Of a stretch of 64,000 nt of DNA, positions 35,401 to 48,600 are shown piece by piece. The stretch's first letter is position 1, and each line of letters begins with the position of its first letter. Under the pieces are notes generated by a model, which saw nothing but the letters and a program-made list of their open reading frames with translations, had not been told where the DNA came from and ran no database searches. The stretch lies in assembly GCF_016808095.1 (NCBI RefSeq), contig NC_068972.1:4539001-4603000 (forward strand), in the 5' to 3' direction. The DNA is from Vigna angularis. Taxonomy: Eukaryota; Streptophyta; Magnoliopsida; Fabales; Fabaceae. The translations under genes and the position numbers were made by a program.

Positions 35401-38400
35401 TTTCTCATAGACTTTAGTGTGTTGCTATTTTTTTTGTCATTTTGGTCATTAAATTTGATGAGATATTAGCTATTCTTTGTGACAAAATCTAACTTGTGAT
35501 TTTTAAGCTCCACTGATATATGGAGTGTTGCATGCACCGTGATAGAGATGGCCACAGGGAAGCCTCCATGGAGTCAACAGTATCCCCAAGAGGTAATGAA
35601 AGGCTTACCTAACTTAGTAATCTAGTTTTATCATCAACTTTCACATGTTAATATCTGTGTGAGTGCATATGCATGTGATGGGTTCAATGACATGCTTTCA
35701 CTTAAACTTCTCTTTTTCTTAGGTTTCAGCTCTTTTCTATATTGGGACAACTAAATCTCATCCACCCATACCTGATCATCTGTCAGCTGAGGCCAAAGAC
35801 TTTTTGCTGAAATGTTTCCACAAGTACATAAATATAATGCTTTTACCATTATGATGATACTATTTTATTCTAATTACATATGTTTTTGAAAAGGCTAGTG
35901 ATTCGATTTGAATTTTTGGTTAAGAATGCTAATTATTTGTGATGATTTGACTTTTAATCACTATGCATTAATTTGTGGTGACAGGGAACCAGATTTAAGG
36001 CCTTCTGCATCAGAGTTGTTACAGGTATTTTAAACATTTTCCCTAACTTATACAATATCAATCATTATCACAAAATATCAAGGCTTGTAATTGAAATATT
36101 AAAGCTCTTGTTTACTTGATTTTAGTAAAATTGAACTACATGGGTTACATATGGTTTTGGTTCAACTATGCATCAAGGTGCCAATTATTGAAATCAACTA
36201 GAAGGGAGAACAATGACACCTATAACTAATAGTTAAGCTAATAAACAATCAACTATGAAACCCCGCTCAAGTGAGAGGTGAAGGTTGAGAGTTCTCAACT
36301 TGGATATGGGTTCATGATACTAGACACTGGGAGGGGCTGGTGAGAATTTTGCTGATATCATACTACTAACAATCTTCAGAGATTTTTTATAGTATGGGGA
36401 CTGTCAGTCTTTTGGTCCCATTGCTTCTATTGCACATATTAGTAATGGTTTTGTCAGCATCTGGGTCCTTGATTTTAGAGTCATATATCATATAACTAGT
36501 AATAAATATTCTTGCGCAGTATGCTCTTATAGAATCTGCTTCTCCTTACATTATATCATTAACAATCTTCAACAATTTCCTTTATGGTATGGGGACCTCA
36601 AAACGTCTTTGGTAATGATTTTGTCGGCGTCTCTCACTCTTTGAACTCCTGGGTCCTTGATTCTGGGTTCAATAATCATGTAATCAGTAGTAAATATTGT
36701 TTTTCTTCTCTTTGTACTTTTGGTTATTTACCGTCCGCCTCTATAGCAAATGGTTTTCAGACATAGTCTCAAAGCTTTGGTATTTCCCATCATCTTCCCC
36801 CTCTTCCTATTCATAATGTTTTATATGGCTCCCTTTAATCTATTGTCTCAGTTGAAAAATCCAAGTCTTGATAAGTTTCGAAATAATTAACATCTAGTTC
36901 TTCCAAGTTAAAATCCTTGTTTTTGTGAGTTATTTCAGTTAGGTAAGTATCAATAGTTCGATTTTTACTCACACTATTAGTACTGAGGTTTTGTCCTCTT
37001 TTGCTTTAGTCCACTTATATGTATGAGGTCCAAGTCGTATTTCTCAAACCTGGTCTTTTCCAAAGACGACCAATTATCTGGTTTTGTAAACAAGAGAAAA
37101 GTCATGAACTCAGAAAGTGAAGCTCTTGTTAATTGATTCCAGTAAAAATAAACCGAATGAATTATTACACACGATTTTTGTTAAAAAATACATCAATCCA
37201 CCAATAACTTAAGTTAACTAAAAGCTATAACAAAAATAAATAACAGGTAAACGAACAACAAGCCCAACTGTGGAACCTTCTTTTGAATTTGCTTTACTTT
37301 GCTTTTCCTTCGAAGTTACTGTAGTGATTCTGCCTTATTTATCATCTGCAGCATCCGTTCATCACCTCTGAATATCATGGATCGCATTCAATCTTACGCA
37401 GTTCAATCAGGGTCAGTGTCCAAGCTGTGAGTATATATGATGCACACCATAACTTACTTTTTATCAACTATTTATTTTTCCTATCTCAGGATTCTTGCAA
37501 TAAGATGGCAACATATGGAATGAACTCTAGAACCTTGTAAGTATATCTCTGTTTTTGGTGAAACTTCTTATGGGTATGGAGGATAAACTAAGACTATCAT
37601 ATTGGTTTTGCAGCTTGGATTCTGTCCAGGGATCAACTTGCACTGGCTTAAAGGATGTTTGTCAGATAGACAGCATAAAATTCTCAACTGTGTATCATAA
37701 AGCAGGTTCCTACCAGAGAGCAGACAACAATGATGATGACATGTGTCTGATGGATGAAGATGATTTTTTGATTGGTTCACCAGTAAAATCTGCATCTCTA
37801 TTAGCTTCTGATGATACGAAGGTGTCAAGTTTGTTTTATTCTTCCACTGTTTTAGATGTTTCCATTTATGATTAGTAATTTTTTAACACTGAGCTGATCA
37901 ATTTGCTGGAGTAGAGTTGCAATCCTTCGAGCAAACCTGCGGATGATCATCCTTGCGATTTTAATGAAAGCCTATATTTAGAGAAAAACAGACCGCACCT
38001 ATCATTTTCAAGTGAGCCTCTAGGAACTGAAGATGATGAAGAAGTTACTGAATGTAAAATTAGAGAGTTCCTTGATGATAAGGTTCTATTTTAATTCAAG
38101 ACCATATATTTGTTGACTCTCAGTATAGCATTACTCAATGGTTGTTACCTTTGTATTTTGTTTTATTTTTTCTTTAAATCTAGCATTGTTAAGATTAGAA
38201 ACATTTTTTAATTATATTTTAATGTCTTACATTAGGCACTTGAGCTGAAGAAGCTTCAAACACCTCTTTATGAAGAATTCTTAAGCATATCAAATGCAGC
38301 CATTGCTCCTACTCCCTTTGCAAAGAGTAAAGTTATGTCGGGTGTCCCAAATGTAACATCAAAACTCAGATCGCCTAGTCAGGCTTGGAGACGATTCTCA

Positions 38401-40570
38401 ATGGTTGGCAGTGCTACTGTAGCAAGCCCTGGAAGTCATACCAAATACCGATCGAAGCATAATGGTGGTTACTGTCAACCTTTGCAGGAAATTCAGCCAC
38501 CTAAGCTTAATGAATCAAAGGAGACTCTTCATGACGCTGAGCTGGAATCATCTAGTGTAAGGTATGTATCTGGTGCTTGATAGTAAATGCAATTTTATGG
38601 AGAAAACTTACATTCAGCACTATAGGTACTGTTTGTATTGGTCTCTATAGATTTGGAGTTTTACATCAGTAATCTGCCTAATAAATAATTTTATTAAATG
38701 CATCGCATGTTACGGAAATAAAACACCGAATCTGCATAATAAATTACCACCTATGATACTGTATATATGTTTTTTCCTTTTATTTGTTCTGCCGGTATGT
38801 GGAAAAGGGACTAAAATTGTTTTGGTCTGCAGCTCAAACTTCTCTGAGAGGCAAAGGAAATGGAAAGAAGAATTGGTTGAAGAGCTGGAGTGGAAGCGAG
38901 GCAAGTTTTCTCTTTTTACCAATTATAAAATGCCCTTTACTTCTTTTTTTCTTTCTTCTTTTTGCTAGTATGACGGCTGGTATATTTTTCCACTTAGAAC
39001 ATATAAAATCATCTTTAAAATGAGTATATATTCCTTTCCTGGCATTTGGTCAGCTGCATGATGAGCTACAAGCCCTACTCCTCTCCTAACCATCCAATTA
39101 TACTTTTGTGGGTAAGATTGGGTAATTGGGGGTTGGGTTGAGTTATTTTAGTGTCTCCAATTAGAGTTGGTTTGAGGAATAGATTTATGAATTTCGAACC
39201 TGATTGAACCCAACTACATAATTAATAAATATATAATTTTCTAATAATTTTACTATAAAAAATTAATTATACGTTTTTATCATGTTAATATTATTTTTGT
39301 ATGTTATAATTATTCTTGTTATCTTATAATCAGAAACATTGAAAATGTTTATTTTGAGGTGGTTTTCTTCTTAAGAGGTGATATTTTTTCAAAATAATTG
39401 ATAATACAATCCAGTTATAATTAAGTTGAATTGGATCCAGCTGCTAAAAAAAGGTAAACTTGACTCAATTAATTTTAATTGGATTGATAAAAAAATTAGA
39501 TTAAATCTGGTTTAATGGACACTTAACCCCTTATGCAAATGTTGAATAGCACTTGGAAAAGTCCATTACAAATGGACTTGGGCTTGTCCTATGGAACTCT
39601 CATTTAGAGAGTTTAAGGACCATGTTATCTTTTAACCAAAAGTATGGTCCAAACACATTTTCAATTTAAATTTCCTGCACCTCCATAGTCTAAACCTGCA
39701 CCCTCATAATTTTTTGTATTCTGAATTACATATTTCGGAATTTAAAATAAAAAATTCAATCTGGAAGGGTGGAATACAATTTTTTTGTATCCAGATCGTG
39801 CTTTCTAAAATAAAAAATGTATGGTGGCTTGTAAATTCTGGAATATAAAATTTTCATTTCAGATTATAGAATCTAAAATATAATAATTTATGAGAGGAAG
39901 AAATTTATGGAAGTGCAGGAAGAAACTTCCTAAAGGTTATATTGGAGGTGCTCACCTGCTCGTTTCCAACTTTTAATACGCATTGTAATTGCCCGCACAA
40001 CATTTCTTCAGCATTTATCTTTTTTATGTCTAGTTTCAAACTACTGTTGAAGATTTTTACTTTTGTGAATTACCCATCCCAACTATTTTTTTTTTAAATC
40101 CATCTCAACTTTAAACCTTTACTTTGTTCTATTTTTCCTCATGGATCCCTAATTGCTAATAAAACAGCATTTCTTTGGAATTTGTCCTTACTATTTCATG
40201 CAACAAACCATTTTTCTTTTATTAATTACCCATCTTAACTTCAAGCATCTTAGCTTTACACTATTTTCATCAATCATTTTACTTTGTTAACAGCAAACGT
40301 TTCATTATGTTTATTTTTTCCTCTTACCAAATGCTTCTTTGTACTTTGGAGATTGTAATAGTAATAAAGGTCAAAGCAGGTGCCCCTCTTTCCTTTGATT
40401 GCTAGGAAATCAAATCCAGATATTCCTATTTGAAAAGCGACCCCTATGGCACATGTTTGTACATTACTTAAACTATTTCTGACATTAAGTATATTTCAGA
40501 GATGATGCGTCGGGCCGGAACTGGAGGAAAGATTACATCTCCAAAGGATCGCAGATTTTTTGAAGACTGA
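31656..40570 (+). CDS. ANP3: ANP/NPK1-type MAP kinase kinase kinase
   Basis: Seventeen exons: 31656-31895, 31975-32016, 32214-32279, 32410-32520, 32614-32694, 32787-32864, 32956-33038, 35508-35592, 35723-35823, 35985-36024, 37352-37411, 37490-37536, 37614-37821, 37915-38082, 38236-38561, 38833-38900 and 40500-40570. They encode 624 aa with phases that join without a break. The N-terminus [12 protein letters not shown] is that of ANP/NPK1. The kinase domain covers about residues 50-312: GSGAFG loop (from G57), Lys79, HRDIK (176-180), DFG (196-198), [11 protein letters not shown] and HPF. The C-terminal regulatory region ends with [14 protein letters not shown] and [10 protein letters not shown], as in NPK1. 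The family activates MKK6/NQK1-type kinases for phragmoplast expansion in cytokinesis and also acts in stress signalling. The usual APE is SPE here. The last intron uses a GC donor. Assignment to ANP3 rather than ANP1/2 rests on size and gene neighbourhood. Confidence 0.94.
32371..32402. repeat. (TTTA)n microsatellite in kinase intron 3
   Basis: About eight TTTA units ending eight bases before the exon 4 acceptor, where they form part of the pyrimidine-rich tract. Confidence 0.9.
34493..35310. repeat. Intron 7 tandem duplication interrupted by a TRIM
   Basis: Two diverged copies of about 210 bp (34493-34603 continuing at 34992-35090, and 35095-35310). Shared phrases are 'tcattttg(a/t)tggaaatga', 'tttctttctttaagaa' and 'ccattgtgaaggcattcta'. 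The first copy is split by the TRIM element and the second is not. Confidence 0.75.
34604..34991 (+). mobile_element. TRIM retroelement with identical LTRs in kinase intron 7
   Basis: 388-bp element. The LTRs at 34604-34722 and 34873-34991 are 119 bp each and identical, starting TGTTGGAAGTCTCACATCGA and ending TTCTAACA. The primer site TGGTATCAGAGC is at 34723-34734 and a purine-rich GTGAGGGGGGTG lies at 34861-34872. Perfect 5-bp target duplication GAGTG (34599-34603, 34992-34996). The interior is only 150 bp and has no coding capacity, so it must be mobilised by another element's proteins. Identical LTRs indicate recent insertion. Confidence 0.95.
36370..36950 (+). mobile_element. Copia gag-protease relic in kinase intron 10
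   Basis: The plus strand encodes a decayed Copia protease start: [16 protein letters not shown] at 36635-36690 resembles the W(I/V)(I/L)DSGAS(D/N)H active site, with the catalytic DSG kept. Downstream, after shifts, [11 protein letters not shown] near 36825-36860 matches the segment after protease. A second, more decayed copy of the same stretch lies just before it at 36370-36520, so the relic is itself internally duplicated. Stops and shifts rule out function. Confidence 0.7.
38901..40499 (+). other. GC-AG intron of the ANP-like gene
   Basis: The exon ends AAGCGAG and the intron begins GCAAGT, the classic GC-donor context. The only nearby GT (38905) would join the last exon in the wrong frame, whereas GC gives the conserved EMMRRAG sequence. 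The intron is 1.6 kb and holds a possible MITE relic. Confidence 0.85.
39100..39520. mobile_element. Possible degraded hAT-like MITE
   Basis: Contains 'gttgggttgag', 'cgaacctgattgaaccca', an AT-rich centre, then 'gttgaattggatcc' and 'actcaatt' phrases like those in copies A, B and D. The ends are not clear. Confidence 0.4.
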
Positions 40571-43500
40571 TGGTTTTACTGACTTCCTATTCATCTTGAC
40601 ATTTTACTACAGGGAGAAGAAAGCGTTTTTCCCTTAGAGAAGTCATATCTAATCTTGCAATGTCATCAAATAAGATGTTGCAACAAAGAGTTGGAAATAT
40701 TTTGTCAATTCAATGTAATATAGCGGGATATGCATTATAGAGTGTACTGAGTTATGTATAAAACATATATAATGGAAATATTCAAAGGGAATTAGTCTGT
40801 TGGGTATAAAATAATGCGTGGTTGCCATTTATTTTCTAATTTATTTTGTCTGGATAAACATTTCAGGGGTCGTCATTTAATAAGCCCTCATAGTAATTGT
40901 TTTACATGGGGAAAATAAGGTAGATACGTTTGACTTACAATATAACAAGCTGCGAGCATTCTTTTTCTTCACCTTTAAAATAAATAAGATTATCACTCTA
41001 TCCTGCTTTTTCATAAATCGTTATTGTAAGATGAGATTTTATTAGTCATGTGCATGATTGAATGATAGTGAGGTTGGATCGAAACTTCCTTTTTCACCCT
41101 TGAAACACGAATAGGTAGGGATGTCACTCCATTTAAGTTCAACTTTAGACTTTGAAAGCAGTTGATTTAAGTCACTATTAGTGCACATTTGAAGGGCCAA
41201 AACCCACATTCCTGTGAATAGTATGTGGTTAACAGACAAAAATCAGAGGAAAAAAAATATTGATTCTGCTAGTTAAGCAGGGAAGGGGAGTGGAATGTAG
41301 AAACCTGTCACATAGTACCTTTTAGTCCATTTGTACAAAGCAAAGGGAAATCAAATTTGAACTTTGAATTAAAGTGAATGAAGGTTAAAATCACGTTGAA
41401 ACAGAGAAAAATTGCTTTCAGACATCATAGTTGTTTCCATTCTTAACATAAGGGGGCAAAGAAAGAGGGAGAATGTGCTACACACACCTTTGACTAATTA
41501 TATGTCCGAGTAAGATAAGAGTCTGCATCAGTATGGAAATTATTATTGTGGGTAACCAAGAAGGTAGAGGCAGTTTGACTTTGAATTGCCATGTTACTCG
41601 CCACTCATCCTTTTCGTTTGCCAACGTGCCTCCCAAATTAACCACAGTTTTTCTCACTGGACCCTGCCTGCCTTGATTTTCCATGATTTTATTTTTTAAA
41701 TCACAATAAGTTCTTTTTGTTCCCCTGAAATAATGTTGGGGATCTTTAGAATCTACAAATTCCGTTTCACTTTGGTTGTTGAGGTCAAAAAATAGCAAAA
41801 GATGCACCTTTTTCCTGATATTCTTTAATTACCCTGTTTTGATCAAAGATTTCAGCCGGTCCCCCACAAACAACGGAAAAATATGATTGAAAAGAAAAAT
41901 ATTGTGATCGAGGGGGCTGAATTGTGTTGTAAGAAAAGGCCAAAAAGAAATGAGAAGATGTTTGTGCTGGCTGATTCCAGGTGGAGCGTGTCGTTTTCTC
42001 TTATGTTGGACAAAGAAAACCTCCAAACGTGAAAGACCTGGATTCTTGGTGGATCAACATGATGATAAAAAAGATGCATGAAAATATCATTTCTAGATTG
42101 TGAGAGAAATTCACATGATAGTAAATATGATAAAGATCTTCCTTTTCACCGGAGACAAAAAAGAACGAAAAAGTTTGGGCTGTTAATTTTATGAAGCTCC
42201 CCCCTTTTCGGTTGTCTATTCACCCTTATTTAAATAAATTTCAAGCAGTTTTTACATATTTATTGAAATGGAATTTATTACAGGACAAAAAGGTTCAAAA
42301 AGAAACTTTCTTTTTTCTGAAACTTCATTCCTCATAGCGTTGCTTAGTTTAAAAAAAAAAACTATAATAAACGTCACCCAAAAATTAGAATTTAAATTAT
42401 TTATTATATTCTCGAAAGTAAATTTTACAAGAAAATAAATAAAAGAAAAACAGACCATATAATCATAAATTAAATCTGAGAAATCTCTTCGATACGGTCT
42501 AAAATATGCTGATAGGGTTACTCGAGGTCTAAAATTTTGATCCGCATAATCTGCAATATAGGAACACCGACAACCGTTATTTACAATCTTATGTCTGCCA
42601 TTTCAACATGTTTCTAAGGAGTGGACACATAGTATTGATTGTCAAAATCTTCCTTCCGAATTGTAAAATTATGTTGTCATGATTCTCATGTACACACTGA
42701 TGCGAAACGACTTAGAATATTTTTAGGAAAATATTCTTTAATAATTTTTTTTTTCACAATTTTTTTGTAATTTTTTTGTAATGTTTATATAATTGTTTAT
42801 GATTGATCCGTCTTAATATTGTTTTGAAAATAAATTCAAATAAGCTAATAAAATAATGAACAATTAACCTATTGTAGAGAAGTGGTTATGAAAAGTTGTT
42901 AACATACATTTTTATAGCAAATAATATACTTTTTCGTTTTTAGCATCAATAAATTAATTAATTAATAGAATATTTGTGAGGTGTTCTAACTTTTTTTTAG
43001 AAAAATATGATGCTCTATAAAGTAGGATGTAAGAAGATTAACATCATGTCTCAACAAAAAATTGAACATGATGATGACCAAATCCTTGTCCATCCTAAAT
43101 ACAGAAAAATTAGTGTAGAAAGACTAACATCACAACTTCCAAATAAATTTCAATCCATTGCCCATCCTGAATACAATACATAATCACATACTAGCACTTA
43201 AACTTAATCCTTCTTTCTCTAGTTTTCCTTACTGCATTAAAATCTCCCAAGATGCACCATTGTTAGAATCCCCGAGTTTCCCACGGCATGTACATTCGCA
43301 CACTCTATATTGTTATCCCCTACAAATTATAACAACTTTCCATTTGCAATCCATGCAACTTAGTTTATTGAATGCATAACATATCTACTCCCTCATTATT
43401 TATTATGCCTTTTAAGTATTTTCATTAATTATCTCTATATATGTTGAGTGCATTATTGTTCTTTCGAGACAAGACAGACCATAAAATCCCAAAAGGAGTG

Positions 43501-44009
43501 CATAGAGGTACATGTGAGATTCGTGTATATTGAGCAATGATGGTTGTGATTGAAAGTTACGTCCATGCTTATTTTGGTCTTTAGTTTTATCACATTGCAG
43601 GTCTTTTAGCTTTCTATCTTTCATGTGCACTACATATATTTGGGTATATTCTATAATCTCTCAAAGGCATTAAAGAAATCTCAGAGAGAGGAAAAAGACG
43701 AATTAGACATGTTGTGGTCCGATTGCTTGTACGTGGAGGGATCAAAATAAGTGAGATATATACAAGATTTGTGGGTACTGTATCCACCATATCCAAACAA
43801 AGGTTTATGCTATAGTTGTTCCAACGATTGCGATGCATCTGTAGGTTTTGATTATCATGCCTGTCACTACGTCATATTCACAACTATTTTATTAATCATA
43901 AATACAATTCAATATTTATGTCACATTTTTTTATTAGTTCAAACTTTTACCATACTTAAATTTTTACACCAGTTTTTTTCTTATACACCCTAAAATTATT
44001 GAATATAAA
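40571..44009. other. Kinase 3' flank and gene-poor AT-rich region
   Basis: The first 150 bp should be the kinase 3' UTR. Open frames at 41478-41807 (minus) and 43158-43993 have no recognisable domain or splice context. No element structure seen. Confidence 0.55.
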
Positions 44010-44010
44010 C

Positions 44011-45180
44011 GGTTAATTATATTATTTTTATCTTTTCTTTATCTTTAGTTAATTTCTTATTATTGTTTATTTGTATTTTGGATTTATCAATATTTATTTT
44101 ATTATAAATAGAAGATCATATTTATATATTAACACAAAAAAAATTAATATCATACATAATTTTCATTTTATTAAACATACTATCTAGAGTTAGGTTTTTT
44201 TCAGAATTTTTTGTTCTTCTATCATTGTCATTACACTCACAGCTGCTGGCGACGACATCGTCTACCGCTATTGGCATCACCATCGTCTACCATTGCGGTT
44301 ACTAGAGTTCTAATCATACAATTTTAATCATCTCAATCAAGCGATTATACCGTGCCGTCAACGACGTCTTTATCTGAGTTTCTACGCGCTCTCAGCGTCT
44401 TTTAAAGTTGTCGATCTACTCTCTTTTTCGTCGTGTGTGATGGCACGTCTTGTCTCCTCTCAATTAGCGATTTAGAGGGTCGATATCATTTTTTTTTGTC
44501 ATTCAAGTTCATCGTGGGTGGTCGCATGCCCCGTCTCCTCTCAGGCAACTATTTAGAGCATCAAGGTTACTCTTTTTTTCCTTTCTATAAGTGTATTGAT
44601 TAAAGAATCTTAGATCTTTAAAATTTCTTTATCATGTTTATCCATATGTTTTTGTCTCTTCTAACATCCATTCTCTTACCATTGAGTTTGAACCACCCAT
44701 ATATATTTTTTCTCCCGTGACAAAGATTGTTTTTGTTAGCTTATTCATAGTCGCGATGACTCTTCAATAATGACTTCTTTATCTACTGAATGTCAACAAT
44801 GCATTTTTCAAACGACCATTTGCAAGAAGAGATTTACATAGAACAACCTCTCAGATTTGTTGCTGAGGAGAGTCTTTGAAATTAGAATTTGGTTTTCTAT
44901 GTCATATTCGTAAATCATTAACAATTTGAGTGTGAATCAAATGCAAAAACAATATTTTCACTAAATCTTTATTGATTATATTAGTAACAAGTTTGATACA
45001 TACGATTTATATGCACCAGTTTCAGGAGAGTGTTAGATATATTATCTTTATCTTATCTTTATCTCTATTTTTAGTGAATTTATTATTATTTTTTATTTGT
45101 ATTTTAAACTTATCCATATTTCTTTTATTACAAATAGTATTCTACACAAAAAAGATTAATATCATACAAAATTTTCACTT
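44011..45180 (+). mobile_element. Internally deleted Copia derivative, plus copy
   Basis: A diverged 5' LTR (about 44011-44170) and a 3' LTR (45031 to about 45180, starting TGTTAGATATATTATC) share 'attatctttatc', 'tttattattatttttatttg' and 'aagattaatatcatacaaaatt'-like blocks. A non-coding leader (44200-44780) precedes a short RT remnant (LQEEIYIEQPLRFVAEES, about 44818-44875). This runs almost directly into the polyprotein C-terminus (DLYAP, about 45005-45020) and the 3' LTR. Nearly all RT and RNase H is missing. A related derivative lies inverted at 47945-48600. Confidence 0.72.
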
Positions 45181-47338
<2,158 letters not shown>

Positions 47339-47650
47339 TGTTGGAAGTTTCACATCAACTAGAGATAAAGTTAATTTATAATATATAAGTGGGTACAAAC
47401 CTCACTTTACAAACCGGTTTTGTAAGGTTGTATTAGGCTTAAAGTCCACTTTTTAACATGGTATCATAGCTATAGTTAGAGTCTATCATAGCCATATTTG
47501 TTGTTTATTGAGCATGTTGTTTCACCTGTTATCAAATCGTTATCGGACCACTTATTAATGTCTAGTCTCACGCTCGAGATGATGTTTATACCTTGACGTG
47601 AAGGGAGTGTGTTGGAAGTTTCACATCGATTAGAGATAAGGTCAATAAAC
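47339..47650 (+). mobile_element. Older TRIM copy, 3' LTR truncated
   Basis: Same family as the element at 34604-34991. The 5' LTR is 47339-47458, the primer site TGGTATCATAGC (47459-47470) has one mismatch, and the interior contains the same 'tctcacgctcgagatg' phrase. The second LTR starts at 47610 (TGTTGGAAGTTTCACATCGA) but similarity ends after about 40 bp. LTR differences show it is older. Confidence 0.88.
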
Positions 47651-47944
47651 AACATCCCAATGGTCTGATTTAAAAAAAAAAAAAAACCTTTGTTTCACTG
47701 TTAAATCATTATATCATCTTATAGATGAAATAGAGAAAAAATGTTATACTGGTCTCTTTTGATAACATTTCCTTATTATCTTCTAATATTGTTTTTATTT
47801 ACCAAAATTCCAAGTGACAACAATAAAATACACGTTAAGATCTCAAAATAAGTTAATATAAAAATTATTTATATTCTTCATTTTAAGAAAAAATAAAGAT
47901 AAATAAAATATTTTAAACTCATAAATTCCAATTACTTCTTCTAA

Positions 47945-48600
47945 TTAATTTTAATATTTAATGAACTTGTTAAATATAATGAAAAGCTATATATGAGATT
48001 AATAATAGAAGAATTATGGATTAAGTCCAAAAAACAAATAAGAAATAATAACAAACTAACTAAAATAAAAGATAAGTATAAAATAAAGATAATATATTTA
48101 ACACTCTCTCTCAAGCTAGTACATACATATGAAAATATATGTTTCTGCACTCGAGTGACACCAAATTGAAAATGATTCTCAAGATGACATAGAAGATGAA
48201 ATACCAATCCAAAAGACTCTCCTGAACAACAAATCTGGGAGGTTGCTCCATGTAAATCTCTTCTTGTAAATCGCCGTTGAGGAATGCCACTAGTGGATAA
48301 AGAGGTAATTGTTGGAGATTTACTACGACTATAAATAAACTAACAAAAACCATCATTTCCATGAAAGAAAAAACATATATGGACGGATCAAACGCAATGG
48401 TGACAAAAGAGAGGTCATAAGAAACAATAGCAGAATAAGTCGTGGATGGATAGGAGAGAGAAATCTTAAAAAATCCAATATTCTTTCATCAAGGCACCTG
48501 AAAAAAGAAAAAGAACAACATCAATGCTCTAAATAACTGTCTGAGAGGAGACAGATATGCAACAACACACGATAAACCTGAAAGCGAAAACGAGCGACCT
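47945..48600 (-). mobile_element. Internally deleted Copia derivative, minus copy
   Basis: Minus-strand relative of the element at 44011-45180. Its 3' LTR lies at about 47945-48110. Internal to it, 48185-48290 encodes FLNGDLQEEIYMEQPPRFVVQESL, the RT motif also kept in the other copy, followed by the same short non-Copia-like stretch and then the LTR. The leader (to about 48600) shares phrases such as 'agagcat' and 'ctctcaggca'-like blocks with the plus copy. No 5' LTR recognised. Confidence 0.68.

Noticed and set aside
41478..41807. Minus-strand 109-residue frame downstream of the kinase gene
   Set aside because: No recognisable motif, splice sites or family; not reported as a gene.
42721..43000. 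Possible poly(T)-rich SINE tail
   Set aside because: T-runs are frequent in this AT-rich region and no Pol III head or target duplication accompanies them.
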